A stretch of DNA of 64,000 nucleotides from Pseudomonadaceae bacterium (GTDB taxonomy: Bacteria > Pseudomonadota > Gammaproteobacteria > Pseudomonadales > Azotimanducaceae), in NCBI GenBank assembly GCA_024743175.1, contig JANSXA010000005.1, positions 310,001 through 374,000 on the forward strand, in the 5' to 3' direction. The notes under the pieces are model-generated. The model saw only the letters and a list, made by a program, of their open reading frames with translations. It did not search any database and was not told the origin of the DNA. Of the stretch, positions 48,185 through 56,717 are shown piece by piece. Each line of letters begins with the position of its first letter. The first letter of the stretch is position 1. A program made the translations under genes and the position numbers.

Positions 48185-49672
48185 ATGGAACGCGAGCTCA
48201 CCAATTTCATTCGCGCCCTGCGCATGGCAGATGTACGCGTTTCTACCGCGGAAACGCTGGATGCGATGAATACCCTCGAGCTGGTGGGTTATCGCGACCG
48301 CGAGTTTCTGAAACACTCGCTGTCCCTGGTGTTGCCTAAAACAGCTGATGAAAAAGAAACCTTTGACCGCTGTTTTGACGAGTTTTTCACTTTTGAAGAA
48401 CTCAGTGGCGAACGCGACAGCACAGAGGCTGATACACAGGGCGAAGCCGGCGAAGATGCGGATGGCGAAGGCGGTGAAGGCAGCGGTGGTCAACGTCCAC
48501 CGGGAGAACCTGCCAGCGGCAGGAAGAAAAAGAGCAAAGCCAAAAAGCCCAACAATCTCTATGAGGAAGAACCCGAAGAGGATCTGGGCCCCGGCGAGAT
48601 GAGTGAAGCCAGCGGCGCGCTGTCGCAGCTGCTGATGTCCAACTCTAAAGTAGATCTGACCGTGGCAATGGCCAAGGCTGGCGAAGCCATTGGCGTGCGT
48701 GATATCAAAATTTTTACCCAGAAGGGTTTGTACACCCGGCGCATCATGGACGAAATGGGACTGGCTGATCTCAACCAGGAGATCAGCACTCTGCGCGAGG
48801 CGCCTTCTGTGCCTTCGCGTCGACTCGGCCAGGAGTTAAAGCGCCGCAGGGACTGGCTGCGGGAACAGGTACGGGATTACGTTGAGCGCCAGTTCCTGCT
48901 CAACGCCGATGTCTCGGGTCGAAAACTACGCGAAGAGTTATTGCGTAAGGTCAAACTATCCAATGTTGAACACCGGAATTTCCGCCTGATACAGGAAATG
49001 GTGTTCAAGATGGCGAAAAAGCTGACCACCATGCATTCCCGCCGCAAGAAAGTGTTCAAAAAGGGGGCATTGAACGTACCCCGCACCCTGCGACACAACA
49101 TGTCTTACGACGGCGCAATTTTTGATCTGCACTGGAAATCTGTAAAGATTGATCGGCCCAAAGTATTTGCGATATGCGACGTATCCGGCTCTGTTGCCAC
49201 CTATGCGCGCTTCATGTTGATGTTTCTGTACAGTCTCGATGAAGTGATGCCAAAAGTACGTAGCTTTGCATTCTCTTCTGATCTCGCAGAAGTGACTGAT
49301 CTGTTCAACCGAAACAAGATCGAAGACGCTATAGCCAAAGTGCTGCGTGACTACGCCGGCGGCTCAACCGACTACGGGCAGGCATTTAAGGATTTCCGTA
49401 AACTGTGTATGGACGACGTCGACAATCGCACCACAATTATCATTCTCGGCGATGCGCGCAACAACTATGGTGAAGCTAACGCTGAGATCCTCAAAGAAAT
49501 GTACGACCGCAGCAAACGTGTTATCTGGCTGAATCCGGAGTCTCGTGTTTCCTGGAATACCGGCGACTCCGAAATGCGCAAATACGGCGCCTATTCTCAT
49601 CAGGTGGATGAGTGCAATTCACTCATGCATTTAGAGCGCGTTGTAGGTAATCTGCTGAAACAGACGACATAA
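48185..49672 (+). CDS. VWA domain (CoxE-like) protein
   Basis: FAICDVSGSVATYARFMLMFLYSL (MIDAS DxSxS), GGSTDYGQAF, ILGDARNNYGE. Confidence 0.9.
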   Translation: MERELTNFIRALRMADVRVSTAETLDAMNTLELVGYRDREFLKHSLSLVLPKTADEKETFDRCFDEFFTFEELSGERDSTEADTQGEAGEDADGEGGEGSGGQRPPGEPASGRKKKSKAKKPNNLYEEEPEEDLGPGEMSEASGALSQLLMSNSKVDLTVAMAKAGEAIGVRDIKIFTQKGLYTRRIMDEMGLADLNQEISTLREAPSVPSRRLGQELKRRRDWLREQVRDYVERQFLLNADVSGRKLREELLRKVKLSNVEHRNFRLIQEMVFKMAKKLTTMHSRRKKVFKKGALNVPRTLRHNMSYDGAIFDLHWKSVKIDRPKVFAICDVSGSVATYARFMLMFLYSLDEVMPKVRSFAFSSDLAEVTDLFNRNKIEDAIAKVLRDYAGGSTDYGQAFKDFRKLCMDDVDNRTTIIILGDARNNYGEANAEILKEMYDRSKRVIWLNPESRVSWNTGDSEMRKYGAYSHQVDECNSLMHLERVVGNLLKQTT

Positions 49673-49696
49673 GACCCGCTACCTCTATATGAATCT

Positions 49697-51409
49697 ATGA
49701 GCGATGTGAACTACACCCAGCCCGACGGCGAAGAGTCGTTTGCCAAAGCTGCCGGAAAACAGCTTCTAGGTTTTGGCCTGGCTACGGTCGTGTTCTTCGG
49801 CTTGCTTATGTGGGGGCTGCAGACACTGGCCAGCATGGTGGGTTCCAGCACGGTGTCTGCGAAAGCCGTAGACGCAGAAAATCAGTCCATCACCATAGCG
49901 ATCGCGACAGAACCGCCACAGATGGATTCCACCCTCGCAACCGACGCCTCTTCCGGCATGATTCTCGGGCACGTCATGGAAGGCCTGTTGCGCAACAGCA
50001 TGGACGACAAAATAGAAGCTGCCATTGCCGAGCGCTGGGAAATCAACGCAACCCAGGCAACCTTCTGGCTCCGGGACGATGCACGCTGGAGCGATGGTGA
50101 ACCCATCACCGCCCATGACTTTGTGTTTGCCTGGCGATCAGCGCTTAAACCGGAAAACGCATCAGAATATGCGTTCCTGCTTTACCCGATTAAAAATGGT
50201 CGAGCGGTCAACGAAGGTGACCTGCCCTATACCGAACTGGGTGTCAGAGCGGTGGATGATCAGACCCTGGTTGTTGATCTGGAACGCCCAATTGCTTTCT
50301 TCGACAAACTGGTCGCTTTTCCAACCTACTTACCCATCCGGGAAGATTTTTACAACGCAACCAACGGCAGGTTTGGCGCAGATGCCTGGGAAATGCTGTA
50401 TTCCGGTCCCTTCATGATCACCTCCTGGGTACACGGGTCCAGCCTGCTGTTAGAACGCAACCCCTACTACTGGGATCAGGACAGCATATCCCTGCAACAG
50501 ATTAATATTGGTTATATCACCTCCGACGGCACAGCCAAGCTGAACTTCTTTAAAGACAACAAAATCGCGTTTACTACCCTGCTGGCAGAAAACCTCACCA
50601 ATGCGATGGCGCAGCGCTGGCATATTGAACGCACCCAGGACGGTACTGTCTTTTTCCTGGATTTCAATCACCGCCCGGACCACGTCACCAGCAACCGCAA
50701 TCTGCGCAAAGCGCTGCAACTGGTTCTGGACATGGAAGAACTGGTTTACAAGGTCACCAAGCTGCCCGGCTACATTCCCGGAGAATCGCTGTTTCCAACC
50801 TGGCTGCAGGGGGTGGAAGACAAATTCCGCAAAGAGTATCCCGCACCTGAACTGATTCTGGATCGCGACGAAGCTTTAAGGCATCTGGAGCTTGCCAAAC
50901 AGGAACTGGGCATCGACGAAATTCCAGAGCTGATTCTGTTAAGTGGTGACAACCCGCTTTCAAGTCTGCAATCTGAGTGGGTTCAAGAAGTGTTGCGAAC
51001 CAAACTGGGCATCTCGGTAAAAATAGATAAACAGATCTTCAAACAGCGCCTGGCAAAAATGACCGCTGGCGAATTTGATATGGTGCTCGCCGGCTGGGGT
51101 CCGGACTATGACGATCCGCTGACCTTTGGCGACCTTTATGCGTCCTGGAACAAAAACAACCGCGGCTTGTATAACAACCCGGAAATGGACCGCCTTATCG
51201 AGCAGGCGCAGAACTCCGTAGTCCCACGCGAGCGGATGGAAACGTTTGCTGCGATCCAGCAACTCCTTTTTGACGATGTTGCGCAACTGCCGATGTACGA
51301 ACGAGGGGTTACCTTTGTGATCCATCCACACCTGAAAAACGTCAAGCAGCGTGTTATTGGTGCATCGACGGATTTCACCCGGGCGTACATCGACACAACG
51401 GCGTACTGA
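49697..51409 (+). CDS. peptide ABC transporter substrate-binding protein (OppA-like), N-terminal TM anchor
   Basis: SBP family 5: ATEPPQMDSTLATDASSGMILGHVMEGLLR, WSDGEPITAHDFVFAWRSAL. Confidence 0.92.
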   Translation: MSDVNYTQPDGEESFAKAAGKQLLGFGLATVVFFGLLMWGLQTLASMVGSSTVSAKAVDAENQSITIAIATEPPQMDSTLATDASSGMILGHVMEGLLRNSMDDKIEAAIAERWEINATQATFWLRDDARWSDGEPITAHDFVFAWRSALKPENASEYAFLLYPIKNGRAVNEGDLPYTELGVRAVDDQTLVVDLERPIAFFDKLVAFPTYLPIREDFYNATNGRFGADAWEMLYSGPFMITSWVHGSSLLLERNPYYWDQDSISLQQINIGYITSDGTAKLNFFKDNKIAFTTLLAENLTNAMAQRWHIERTQDGTVFFLDFNHRPDHVTSNRNLRKALQLVLDMEELVYKVTKLPGYIPGESLFPTWLQGVEDKFRKEYPAPELILDRDEALRHLELAKQELGIDEIPELILLSGDNPLSSLQSEWVQEVLRTKLGISVKIDKQIFKQRLAKMTAGEFDMVLAGWGPDYDDPLTFGDLYASWNKNNRGLYNNPEMDRLIEQAQNSVVPRERMETFAAIQQLLFDDVAQLPMYERGVTFVIHPHLKNVKQRVIGASTDFTRAYIDTTAY

Positions 51410-51444
51410 CAGATGTCGAGAATCTCACCCAAGCACCCATCAAT

Positions 51445-52377
51445 ATGCTGAAGTACGCATTTAAACGCATTGTTCAGGGACTCATCACGGTGTGGTTCAT
51501 CGCCACCGCGACATTTTTTGCCATGCACGCCGTACCCGGCGATCCGTTGTCCGGAGATAAAGCTTTAAGCGACAAAACTCGCGCTAATCTGGAAGCCAAA
51601 TACGGTTTGGACAAACCATTGATGACTCAGTACGGCATTTATCTGGCCAACATCGCCAAAGGCGATTTTGGTATTTCATTCACTCAGGAAAACCGCAAAG
51701 TTAACGACATCATCCGCGAGCACTTTCCCGTTTCCGCAACGCTGGGCATTCTGGCCATCCTGTTCGCCGGTGCTGGCGGCATCCTCTGGGGGGCGCTGAC
51801 CGCCCTGTATCGAAACAGGTTGCCCGACACAATTATCATGTTCCTGGTCATTCTGGGCATATCCGTTCCTTCTTTTGTTGTGGCGGCGATAGGCCAGCTC
51901 AGCCTGGTGAATATCAATGACCTCGCGGGAGTTTCTCTGTTACCAATAGGTGGTTGGGGTACGGTGTGGCACATGATTGTTCCATCAATGGTGCTTGGAC
52001 TCGGCACCATGGCTTATCTCACCCGTCTGATGCGCTCCTCCATGTTAGAAATTATCAGTTCAGATTTTGTGCGAACCGCAAAAGCCAAAGGCGTGCCACC
52101 TACCCAGATATTCACACGCCACCAGCTGCGTAACGCCATCCTGCCGGTCATAACCGTTCTAGGTCCTTCTATCGCAGGCATAACCACAGGCGGTTTTGTT
52201 GTCGAGATTATTTTTGCTATCCCCGGTCTCGGGCGCTACTTCGTGCAGGCAGTACAACAGCTGGATTACACCGTAATCATGGGCACCACGGTTTTCTTCG
52301 GTGCGTTTTTGGTCTTCATGGTCATCCTGGTGGATATTATTTACGGCTATGTTGATCCACGGGTCCGACTGGAGTGA
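51445..52377 (+). CDS. oppB: oligopeptide ABC transporter permease (OppB-like)
   Basis: HAVPGDPLSGD, YGLDKPLMTQYGIYLANIAKGDFGIS, IPGLGRYFVQA. Confidence 0.93.
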   Translation: MLKYAFKRIVQGLITVWFIATATFFAMHAVPGDPLSGDKALSDKTRANLEAKYGLDKPLMTQYGIYLANIAKGDFGISFTQENRKVNDIIREHFPVSATLGILAILFAGAGGILWGALTALYRNRLPDTIIMFLVILGISVPSFVVAAIGQLSLVNINDLAGVSLLPIGGWGTVWHMIVPSMVLGLGTMAYLTRLMRSSMLEIISSDFVRTAKAKGVPPTQIFTRHQLRNAILPVITVLGPSIAGITTGGFVVEIIFAIPGLGRYFVQAVQQLDYTVIMGTTVFFGAFLVFMVILVDIIYGYVDPRVRLE

Positions 52378-53756
52378 GCACCTTGACAGACCAGTCCCTA
52401 GCGCCGGATGCATTCAAGAGAATCGAGCAGACCGCACAGATTCACGGCATCAGTCGGCCGTCACTGTCTTACTGGCAGGACGCCTGGATACGTCTGAAAG
52501 CCAACCGGCGGGCGTTGTACTCGCTGTACCTGGTTGTCGGTTTATTACTGTTTACTTTTCTTGGCCCCCTGATCTGGCAGATCGACCCTTCTGTGCAGGA
52601 TGTAGATCAGATCAGTCAGCCGCCGTTTGCCAGTCGAACGGTCCAACTGGTGCCGGAATACCAGCCCTGGTATCCGTCCGACGAACTGTCCGGCACAGGT
52701 CTCAATTTCGTAGCGCCACCCACCACTCAATACGTTCGTCTTACCTGGGATAAAAACCCTGCGGCCACTGGTGGTTACCGGGTGTACAGAAACCTGTTTC
52801 CCATCGGGGTTGAGCGCGCCTACGGGCTGCCGTTGAAGGAAACCGGCGTGGCGGAGAATTTCTTTGAAGATCGACTGGATCTTAAACCGCGCAACTATTT
52901 TTATTCCATTGTTGCCCTGGATGACGATGGCAATGAGTTACACGACCAAGTGGAAACCATAGAAGGTGAAGTAATACGTGTCATGGCGCCTCGCGAAGCG
53001 ATCTCTCGCGGTATGTTGGATGCTGACGAAGCACCGGTTTTTGGTACTCAGTACACGCTGCCACTACACCCTCTGGGCACTGATTATCTGGGCCGCGACA
53101 TGCTCGCCCGGCTCATGCACGGCGCCAGGGTTTCGCTGTTCATAGGATTTTTTGCGCCTTTTATCTTTGTTCTGGTTGGCGTTGCCTACGGCAGTGTTGC
53201 AGGATTTCTCGGCGGCATGACCGACCAGGCGTTGATGCGCTTTGCTGACTTTGTGGTGGCGCTACCTTTCCTGTTATTCATGATTCTGTTTAAAGTGGTG
53301 TTTGCCATCGGCCCTGGCGAAAGCGGCATCATGCCCATGCTGCTGGCCATGGTGTTGCTGCTGTGGCCCGCTACCGCACGTCTGGTGCGCGGCCAGATAC
53401 TGCAGATCCGCGAAGAGGGTTACATCAGCGCATCGCGCCTGTTAGGTGCAAAAACCAATTATCTGGTTCTGCGTCACATGATACCCAACACCATGGGTGT
53501 CATCCTGGTCACCATCACTTTTGCCGTACCCAGCGCCATTTTCACCGAGGCGTTCCTGTCATTTATCGGCATGGGAGTTGCACCACCTACCCCATCCTGG
53601 GGATCAATGTGTAATGAAGGCATTAAAACGATGCTGACTACACCACACGAACTAATTTTTCCTGCACTGTTGATCAGCGTGACCGTACTGGCTTTCAACC
53701 TGCTGGGTGATGGCTTGCGGGATGCCTTGGATGCGCGCATGCGCAACAGAGAGTAG
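52374..53756 (+). CDS. oppC: oligopeptide ABC transporter permease (OppC-like) with FN3-like insertion
   Basis: HPLGTDYLGRDMLARLMHGARVSLFIG, AFLSFIGMGVAPPTPSWG; 460 aa with extra ~110-130 aa between TM1 and this core. Confidence 0.93.
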   Translation: MSTLTDQSLAPDAFKRIEQTAQIHGISRPSLSYWQDAWIRLKANRRALYSLYLVVGLLLFTFLGPLIWQIDPSVQDVDQISQPPFASRTVQLVPEYQPWYPSDELSGTGLNFVAPPTTQYVRLTWDKNPAATGGYRVYRNLFPIGVERAYGLPLKETGVAENFFEDRLDLKPRNYFYSIVALDDDGNELHDQVETIEGEVIRVMAPREAISRGMLDADEAPVFGTQYTLPLHPLGTDYLGRDMLARLMHGARVSLFIGFFAPFIFVLVGVAYGSVAGFLGGMTDQALMRFADFVVALPFLLFMILFKVVFAIGPGESGIMPMLLAMVLLLWPATARLVRGQILQIREEGYISASRLLGAKTNYLVLRHMIPNTMGVILVTITFAVPSAIFTEAFLSFIGMGVAPPTPSWGSMCNEGIKTMLTTPHELIFPALLISVTVLAFNLLGDGLRDALDARMRNRE

Positions 53757-53758
53757 TT

Positions 53759-54784
53759 ATGTCTGAACCGATTCTAAGCGTCTCTGACCTCGCCGTCGAA
53801 TTTGATACCTACGGCGGCACCGTGCAAGCGGTACGCGGCGTCAGTTTTGATGTTGCACCCGGTAAAACTCTGGCCATTGTCGGTGAATCCGGTTGTGGAA
53901 AATCAGTTACCGTGCAGAGCATCATGGGTTTGATACCGATACCGCCAGGCCGGATTACCGCAGGCACAGCGATGATGAACGGTGTCAATATCATCGGCCG
54001 TAAAACCGTTAACGGAGAAGACATCCGCGGCGGCCAGATTGGTATGATCTTCCAGGACCCGATGACATCGTTGAATCCAACCATGAACATTGGCAATCAG
54101 ATTGCTGAGACGCTGATTGTGCATCGCGGCTACAGTAAACGTAAGGCCTTCAACCGTGCAATTGAGCTGCTTGATCTGACTAAAATTCCTGAGCCGGAAA
54201 AGCGTGCCAAGCAATACCCCTTCGAATTCTCCGGCGGCATGTTACAACGCGCCATGATTGCCATGGCAATTGCCTGCGAACCTCAGGTTCTGATAGCTGA
54301 TGAACCTACAACAGCTCTGGACGTAACGATTCAGGCACAGATTCTTGATCTGCTGGCAGATCTTCAGCGCGAAACGAACATGGCCATTATTCTGATCACA
54401 CATGACCTGGGTGTTGTTGCACGCATGGCTGACGAAGTGCTGGTGATGTATGCCGGTCAGATGGTTGAACACGGCGGCGTTGACGATATTTTCTACAATT
54501 CCGGCCATCCCTACACGATGGGATTGCGCGCCGCCATGCCCACTAACCAGCCGGGTATTGATGCAAGGCTGACCCCTATCGATGGCTCCCCACCTGATCT
54601 GTTCCACCCACCAGCAGGTTGCGGATACTGTGCACGCTGCCCTCATGCGATGCAGATCTGTGTAGATAACCCACCACCTACCTACACGCTTGGTGAGCGA
54701 CACGAGACCCGCTGCTGGTTACATCACCCGGACAACAACACCCAGGTTGAAGGCATTAACAAAGCGGTGGGTTCCAGCCCATGA
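53759..54784 (+). CDS. oppD: oligopeptide ABC transporter ATP-binding protein (OppD-like)
   Basis: GESGCGKSVTVQSIMGL, FSGGMLQRAMIAMAIACEPQVLIADEPTTALDVTIQAQIL. Confidence 0.95.
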   Translation: MSEPILSVSDLAVEFDTYGGTVQAVRGVSFDVAPGKTLAIVGESGCGKSVTVQSIMGLIPIPPGRITAGTAMMNGVNIIGRKTVNGEDIRGGQIGMIFQDPMTSLNPTMNIGNQIAETLIVHRGYSKRKAFNRAIELLDLTKIPEPEKRAKQYPFEFSGGMLQRAMIAMAIACEPQVLIADEPTTALDVTIQAQILDLLADLQRETNMAIILITHDLGVVARMADEVLVMYAGQMVEHGGVDDIFYNSGHPYTMGLRAAMPTNQPGIDARLTPIDGSPPDLFHPPAGCGYCARCPHAMQICVDNPPPTYTLGERHETRCWLHHPDNNTQVEGINKAVGSSP

Positions 54785-55758
54785 ACAACCTCGTCAGCAT
54801 CCGGAACCTGGTAAAGTATTTTGACATCGGTCCGAATCAACGTGTGCATGCCGTTGACGACATTTCTCTGGACATTGGTGAACGTGAAATCGTCGGCTTA
54901 GTGGGTGAAAGTGGCTCCGGCAAAAGCACGCTGGGCAAGGCTATTGTCGGTCTGCATGACAAAACCAGTGGCAGCGTTAGTTTCAAAGGCGAGTTGTTAC
55001 CGACGAAATACGGCCCACAAGATTTTCAGCGTCACGCAACCCATATGCAGATGATTTTTCAGGATCCCTACTCCTCTCTAAATCCACGCATGACGGTAGG
55101 AGAGATTATCGGTGAGGGGTTACGACTGCACCGACAGTTGCCTGCGGCCACCGTGCGCGAAAGCGTTGCCGAGTGGCTTGAACGGGTTGGGTTAGAGGCA
55201 GATCACATGTCACGCTACCCCCATGAGTTTTCCGGCGGGCAACGTCAGCGTATTGGTATAGCGCGGGCACTGATTCTGGAGCCTGAGTTTGTTGTCTGCG
55301 ATGAACCCATCTCCGCCCTGGACGTCTCTGTTCAGGCGCAGGTGGTTAACCTGCTGGACGAGTTAAAAAAGAGCATGGGGTTAACCCTTCTTTTCATTGC
55401 CCACGACCTGTCTATGGTGCGTTATGTGAGTGATCGCATGGCGGTGATGTACCTGGGTAGCCTGGTTGAAGTCGGCACCGCCAACGAACTTTTTTTCAAT
55501 CCGAAACATCCCTACACTAAAATTCTCATCGGCTCGAATCCCGAGCCGGATCCAAAGCTTGAGCGTCAGCGACCCTCAACCGCCATCGAAGGTGAAATAC
55601 CTTCTCCGGTTAACGTTCCCCCGGGCTGTCGATTTGCCAACAGATGTCCGAAGGTGATGGATATCTGTCATCACACAACACCAAACCTGATTTCCCTGGT
55701 TGAGGTAGATAACGCTGACGCAGCGCCCCGTGACGTGGCTTGTCACTTATACACCTGA
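54781..55758 (+). CDS. oppF: oligopeptide ABC transporter ATP-binding protein (OppF-like)
   Basis: GESGSGKSTLGKAIVGL, FSGGQRQRIGIARALILEPEFVVCDEPISALDVSVQAQVV. Confidence 0.95.
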   Translation: MNNLVSIRNLVKYFDIGPNQRVHAVDDISLDIGEREIVGLVGESGSGKSTLGKAIVGLHDKTSGSVSFKGELLPTKYGPQDFQRHATHMQMIFQDPYSSLNPRMTVGEIIGEGLRLHRQLPAATVRESVAEWLERVGLEADHMSRYPHEFSGGQRQRIGIARALILEPEFVVCDEPISALDVSVQAQVVNLLDELKKSMGLTLLFIAHDLSMVRYVSDRMAVMYLGSLVEVGTANELFFNPKHPYTKILIGSNPEPDPKLERQRPSTAIEGEIPSPVNVPPGCRFANRCPKVMDICHHTTPNLISLVEVDNADAAPRDVACHLYT

Positions 55759-55787
55759 AACCAAACATCTCCTGGAGAACAGCTGCC

Positions 55788-55865
55788 ATGATTTTTGCTG
55801 ACGTACCCGGTGGATTGCCTAACTATCTACGGATGGAATCCAAATTCACTGAATCGCTTCTCTAG
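55788..55865 (+). CDS. possible 25-aa small ORF
   Basis: ATG after TGGAGA; MIFADVPGGLPNYLRMESKFTESLL*. Confidence 0.2.
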   Translation: MIFADVPGGLPNYLRMESKFTESLL

Positions 55866-55901
55866 CTGACTTCTCGACCTGTTTAACTGCTCCAGAAAAG
55901 A

Positions 55902-55935
55902 AAAACCCCCTACGGCCGGGGCTGACAGGGGGTTT
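55902..55935 (-). terminator. intrinsic terminator after RRM gene
   Basis: Minus strand AACCCCCTGTCAGCCCCGGCCGTAGGGGGTTTTT. Confidence 0.8.
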
Positions 55936-55960
55936 AGCTGACTTAGATAAAAGTCTAAAT

Positions 55961-56263
55961 CTAGAAGGGGCGGCCACCGCCGCCGCCACGGTTTCCACCG
56001 CCGCCGCCACCGCGACCACCACGGTCTTTGCTTTGCGCTTCATTAACGCGCAGCGGGCGACCTTGCATTTCCTGGCCATTCAGCGCCTCAATGGCCTGGT
56101 CAGCACCATCTTCCAACTCAACAAAACCAAAGCCGCGCGAACGACCGGTTTCTCTATCTGTAATCACTACAGCAGAAGCAACACTACCGAACTCTGCAAA
56201 CATATTTTGCAGGTCGTCGTCAGTGACACCCCATGCCAGATTACCTACGTATAGCTTTTTCAC
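55961..56263 (-). CDS. RRM RNA-binding protein with Gly-rich tail
   Basis: KKLYVGNLAWGVTDDDLQNMFAEFG, RSRGFGFVEL; tail GGRGGGGGGNRGGGGGRPF. Confidence 0.95.
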   Translation of the reverse strand: MKKLYVGNLAWGVTDDDLQNMFAEFGSVASAVVITDRETGRSRGFGFVELEDGADQAIEALNGQEMQGRPLRVNEAQSKDRGGRGGGGGGNRGGGGGRPF

Positions 56264-56453
56264 TATCTAGGATCTCCACATTGATCAAAATTCGCCACCT
56301 TATTGTGGCACTCGTACCGACCAATCAAACTCAGGACCTAAACAGTAACCGAAATTGGGCAGGACAATTCTGAGACTACTTGAAGTAAAAACAGATCACA
56401 ATCGTCTTTTTATGACAAGTGTGCTACGGAAAAAACGAACTATCGACATACAA

Positions 56454-56474
56454 AAGGGGCGCAACGCGCACCTT
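56454..56474 (-). terminator. imperfect intrinsic terminator downstream of relic receptor
   Basis: Minus strand AAGGTGCGC-GTT-GCGCCCCTTTTG. Confidence 0.5.
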
Positions 56475-56518
56475 AAGACTTTTGAACGAATGCCAGGTTT
56501 TCTGGTTTAGCTTTACAG

Positions 56519-56611
56519 CTACCCTAACGAATAGGTTAACTCAAGACCAAACAGACGAAGCGTTGTTGTGCCGGCAGCGCGACGGAAGAATTTATCCTCA
56601 TCCTGGCGCAT
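56519..56611 (-). pseudogene. relic C-terminus of a second TonB-dependent receptor
   Basis: Minus strand reads MRQDEDKFFRRAAGTTTLRLFGLELTYSLG*, parallel to intact EGEAEMFRRSAGTTVPRLFGLEVTYSLGQL*; in-frame TAG at 56615-56617. Confidence 0.75.
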
Positions 56612-56651
56612 AATCTACATTCACATAGAGTCAGAAGCTGCAGACACAAAA

Positions 56652-56676
56652 AAGGGGCGCTTGTAAAAGCGCCCTT
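56652..56676 (-). terminator. intrinsic terminator after TonB-dependent receptor
   Basis: Minus strand AAGGGCGCTTTTACAAGCGCCCCTTTTTT. Confidence 0.8.
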
Positions 56677-56681
56677 AATTG

Positions 56682-56704
56682 GTACCTGACTCATGGTCAG
56701 GTAC
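56682..56704. repeat. perfect 9-bp inverted repeat
   Basis: GTACCTGAC-TCATG-GTCAGGTAC between receptor stop and its terminator. Confidence 0.7.
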
Positions 56705-56717
56705 TTATCAACTGAGC

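Noticed and set aside
55534-55556. Hairpin CGGCTCG-AATCC-CGAGCCG resembling a tRNA arm
   Set aside because: Within the oppF coding region, no further tRNA structure and no T-run for a terminator.
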